A stretch of DNA of 64,000 nucleotides from positions 434,001 to 498,000 of the forward strand of contig JAXLZA010000002.1 of NCBI GenBank assembly GCA_046351135.1, read 5' to 3'. The translations under genes and the position numbers were made by a program. The notes beneath the pieces are model-generated. The model was given only the letters and a program-made list of their open reading frames with translations. It did no database searches and was not told the origin of the DNA. Of the stretch, positions 62,924-64,000 are shown in pieces. Position 1 is the stretch's first letter. Each line of letters opens with the position of its first letter. Source of the DNA: UBA4427 sp046351135. Lineage in GTDB: Bacteria > Myxococcota_A > UBA9160 > UBA4427.

Positions 62924-64000
62924 ATGCTAGCCGACCGCCTGCTCCGCCAACGTTCTTCCCGTCCCGCCCGCGCCCGCTTCACCGGTTCTTCCGGTGCACG
63001 CGGCTCGTCGACCGCACGCCCCGGCGCGGTCCTGATCGTGGGTTCGATGGCGCTCCTGCTCGCTGCGGCGGGCTGTGCGCCGTCGCCCGAGGATCGCCTC
63101 GCCGAGGTGCGCGAGCTGCAGGCGAGCAATCGGATGGAGGAGTCGATCCCGATCCTGATCGAGCTGATCGAGTCGGGCAGCCGCGAGGGCGAGATCTTCT
63201 ATCGCTACGGACGGGCGCTCTCGCTCAGTGGAAAGCCGGAGCGCTCGATCTGGGCCCTCGATGCGGCGCGCGAAGACCCGGAGTGGTTCGTGCGCGCGAG
63301 CCAGCAGCTCGCCGTCGACGCGCAGATGGGCGGCAACTACGACTTCGCCCTCGAGGTCTTCAAGCGGCTCCACGAGGAGGCGCCCGAGGCGATCGAGGAC
63401 GATCCCTTCGCGCTCCTGCTGGAGACCCGCGTCCTGCTCGACACGCAGAACCACTTCGAGGAGGCCCTCGAGCTGGTCGATTCGGTGATCGAGCGGTTCC
63501 CCGAGGAGGAGACCGCCATCCGGATGAAGGCGGTCGCGCTGCTCGGCCTGAAGCGGCCGGACGAGGCCTACGAGCTGCTTCGGAGCGCCGGCGTGCGTCC
63601 GGACGAGGGCGACGGCGACGAGGCGAAGGCCGAAGGCGGCCAGAACGCGAAGGCCGAGGGCGGCAAGAAGAAGGCGAAGGCGGGCGCCGCGGGTGCCGGT
63701 GGGAAGCCGGGGGAGCCCGGCGACGAGGCCCTCGCCGCGGCGACCGAGGGCGGGGGCGAGGCGGCCGCCGATCCGTCCGACGACGAGGACGACGCCGGCC
63801 TCTATCTCGAGATCGAGGACGATTCGCGCGAGGCCTACTGGTGCACCGTGCGCGCCTCCTTCAAGCGCGAAGCGGGCGAGCAGGACGAGGCCGCGAAGAT
63901 CGTCGACGAGTGTCTCGCCAAGCATCCCGATGCGACCGAGCTGATGACCGAGGCGATCAAGCTCTACTCCGAGCGGGGCCGCTTCGACCGCGTCGAAGAG
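62924..64000 (+). CDS. TPR-repeat lipoprotein (copy B, cut by window end)
   Basis: 359 codons are visible with no stop. The signal ends in a clear lipobox, LLAAAGC (Cys51), giving a membrane-anchored periplasmic lipoprotein. The TPR-like repeats begin EVRELQASNRMEESIPIL and align with the start of the gene at 30223-32646. A low-complexity Lys/Ala/Gly/Glu/Asp insert (about residues 226-286) is absent from copy A. It forms the outer end of cassette copy B. Confidence 0.86.
   Translation, partial: MLADRLLRQRSSRPARARFTGSSGARGSSTARPGAVLIVGSMALLLAAAGCAPSPEDRLAEVRELQASNRMEESIPILIELIESGSREGEIFYRYGRALSLSGKPERSIWALDAAREDPEWFVRASQQLAVDAQMGGNYDFALEVFKRLHEEAPEAIEDDPFALLLETRVLLDTQNHFEEALELVDSVIERFPEEETAIRMKAVALLGLKRPDEAYELLRSAGVRPDEGDGDEAKAEGGQNAKAEGGKKKAKAGAAGAGGKPGEPGDEALAAATEGGGEAAADPSDDEDDAGLYLEIEDDSREAYWCTVRASFKREAGEQDEAAKIVDECLAKHPDATELMTEAIKLYSERGRFDRVEE

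Overview
The window is a very GC-rich bacterial chromosome segment, densely packed with genes that often overlap by 4 nt at ATGA or GTGA junctions. The mix of amidohydrolase-2 proteins, family III CoA-transferases, TonB-dependent receptors, PQQ dehydrogenases and PEP-CTERM surface proteins resembles uncultured deltaproteobacterial-type lineages (Myxococcota or Binatota-like). That placement is an inference from gene content only. I see no rRNA or tRNA gene, CRISPR array, transposase or integrase.

Positions 1-27080 are metabolic. After an AhpD/CMD-like gene and a KtrB-KtrA potassium uptake pair, a plus-strand run (2782-10525) encodes an amidohydrolase, a small conserved partner, a ketopantoate-reductase-like enzyme, an SDR, an MFS carrier, a CoA-transferase, a thiolase-like protein and its DUF35 Zn-ribbon/OB-fold partner. 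A minus-strand trio (aldehyde dehydrogenase, P450, TauD-type dioxygenase) diverges from a zinc alcohol dehydrogenase. A second TauD dioxygenase, a nitroreductase, four further amidohydrolases, a MarR regulator, a cupin, an SDR and a second CoA-transferase follow. Together they look like a catabolic region for an unidentified carboxylic or cyclic substrate activated as a CoA thioester.

Positions 22055-30000 also hold two related PEP-CTERM proteins. From 30223 to the end, the main feature is a four-gene cassette present twice in inverted orientation: TPR lipoprotein, membrane-anchored sulfatase-superfamily hydrolase, TonB-dependent receptor and beta-barrel-like exported protein. Copy A is at 30223-38074 and copy B at 56783-64000, cut by the window end. 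Gene order and every relative orientation are kept. Between the copies lie two PQQ dehydrogenases with differently placed cytochrome c domains, a DUF1214-sulfotransferase-MFS operon, a second MFS carrier, a hydantoinase/oxoprolinase A/B pair, and two tandem PEP-CTERM paralogs.

The two tandem PEP-CTERM paralogs share leaders of about 400 nt with conserved blocks, several hairpins whose stems differ but still pair, and a pyrimidine tract complementary to the ribosome-binding site. The inverted duplicated cassette and these paired leaders are the most unusual features of the window.
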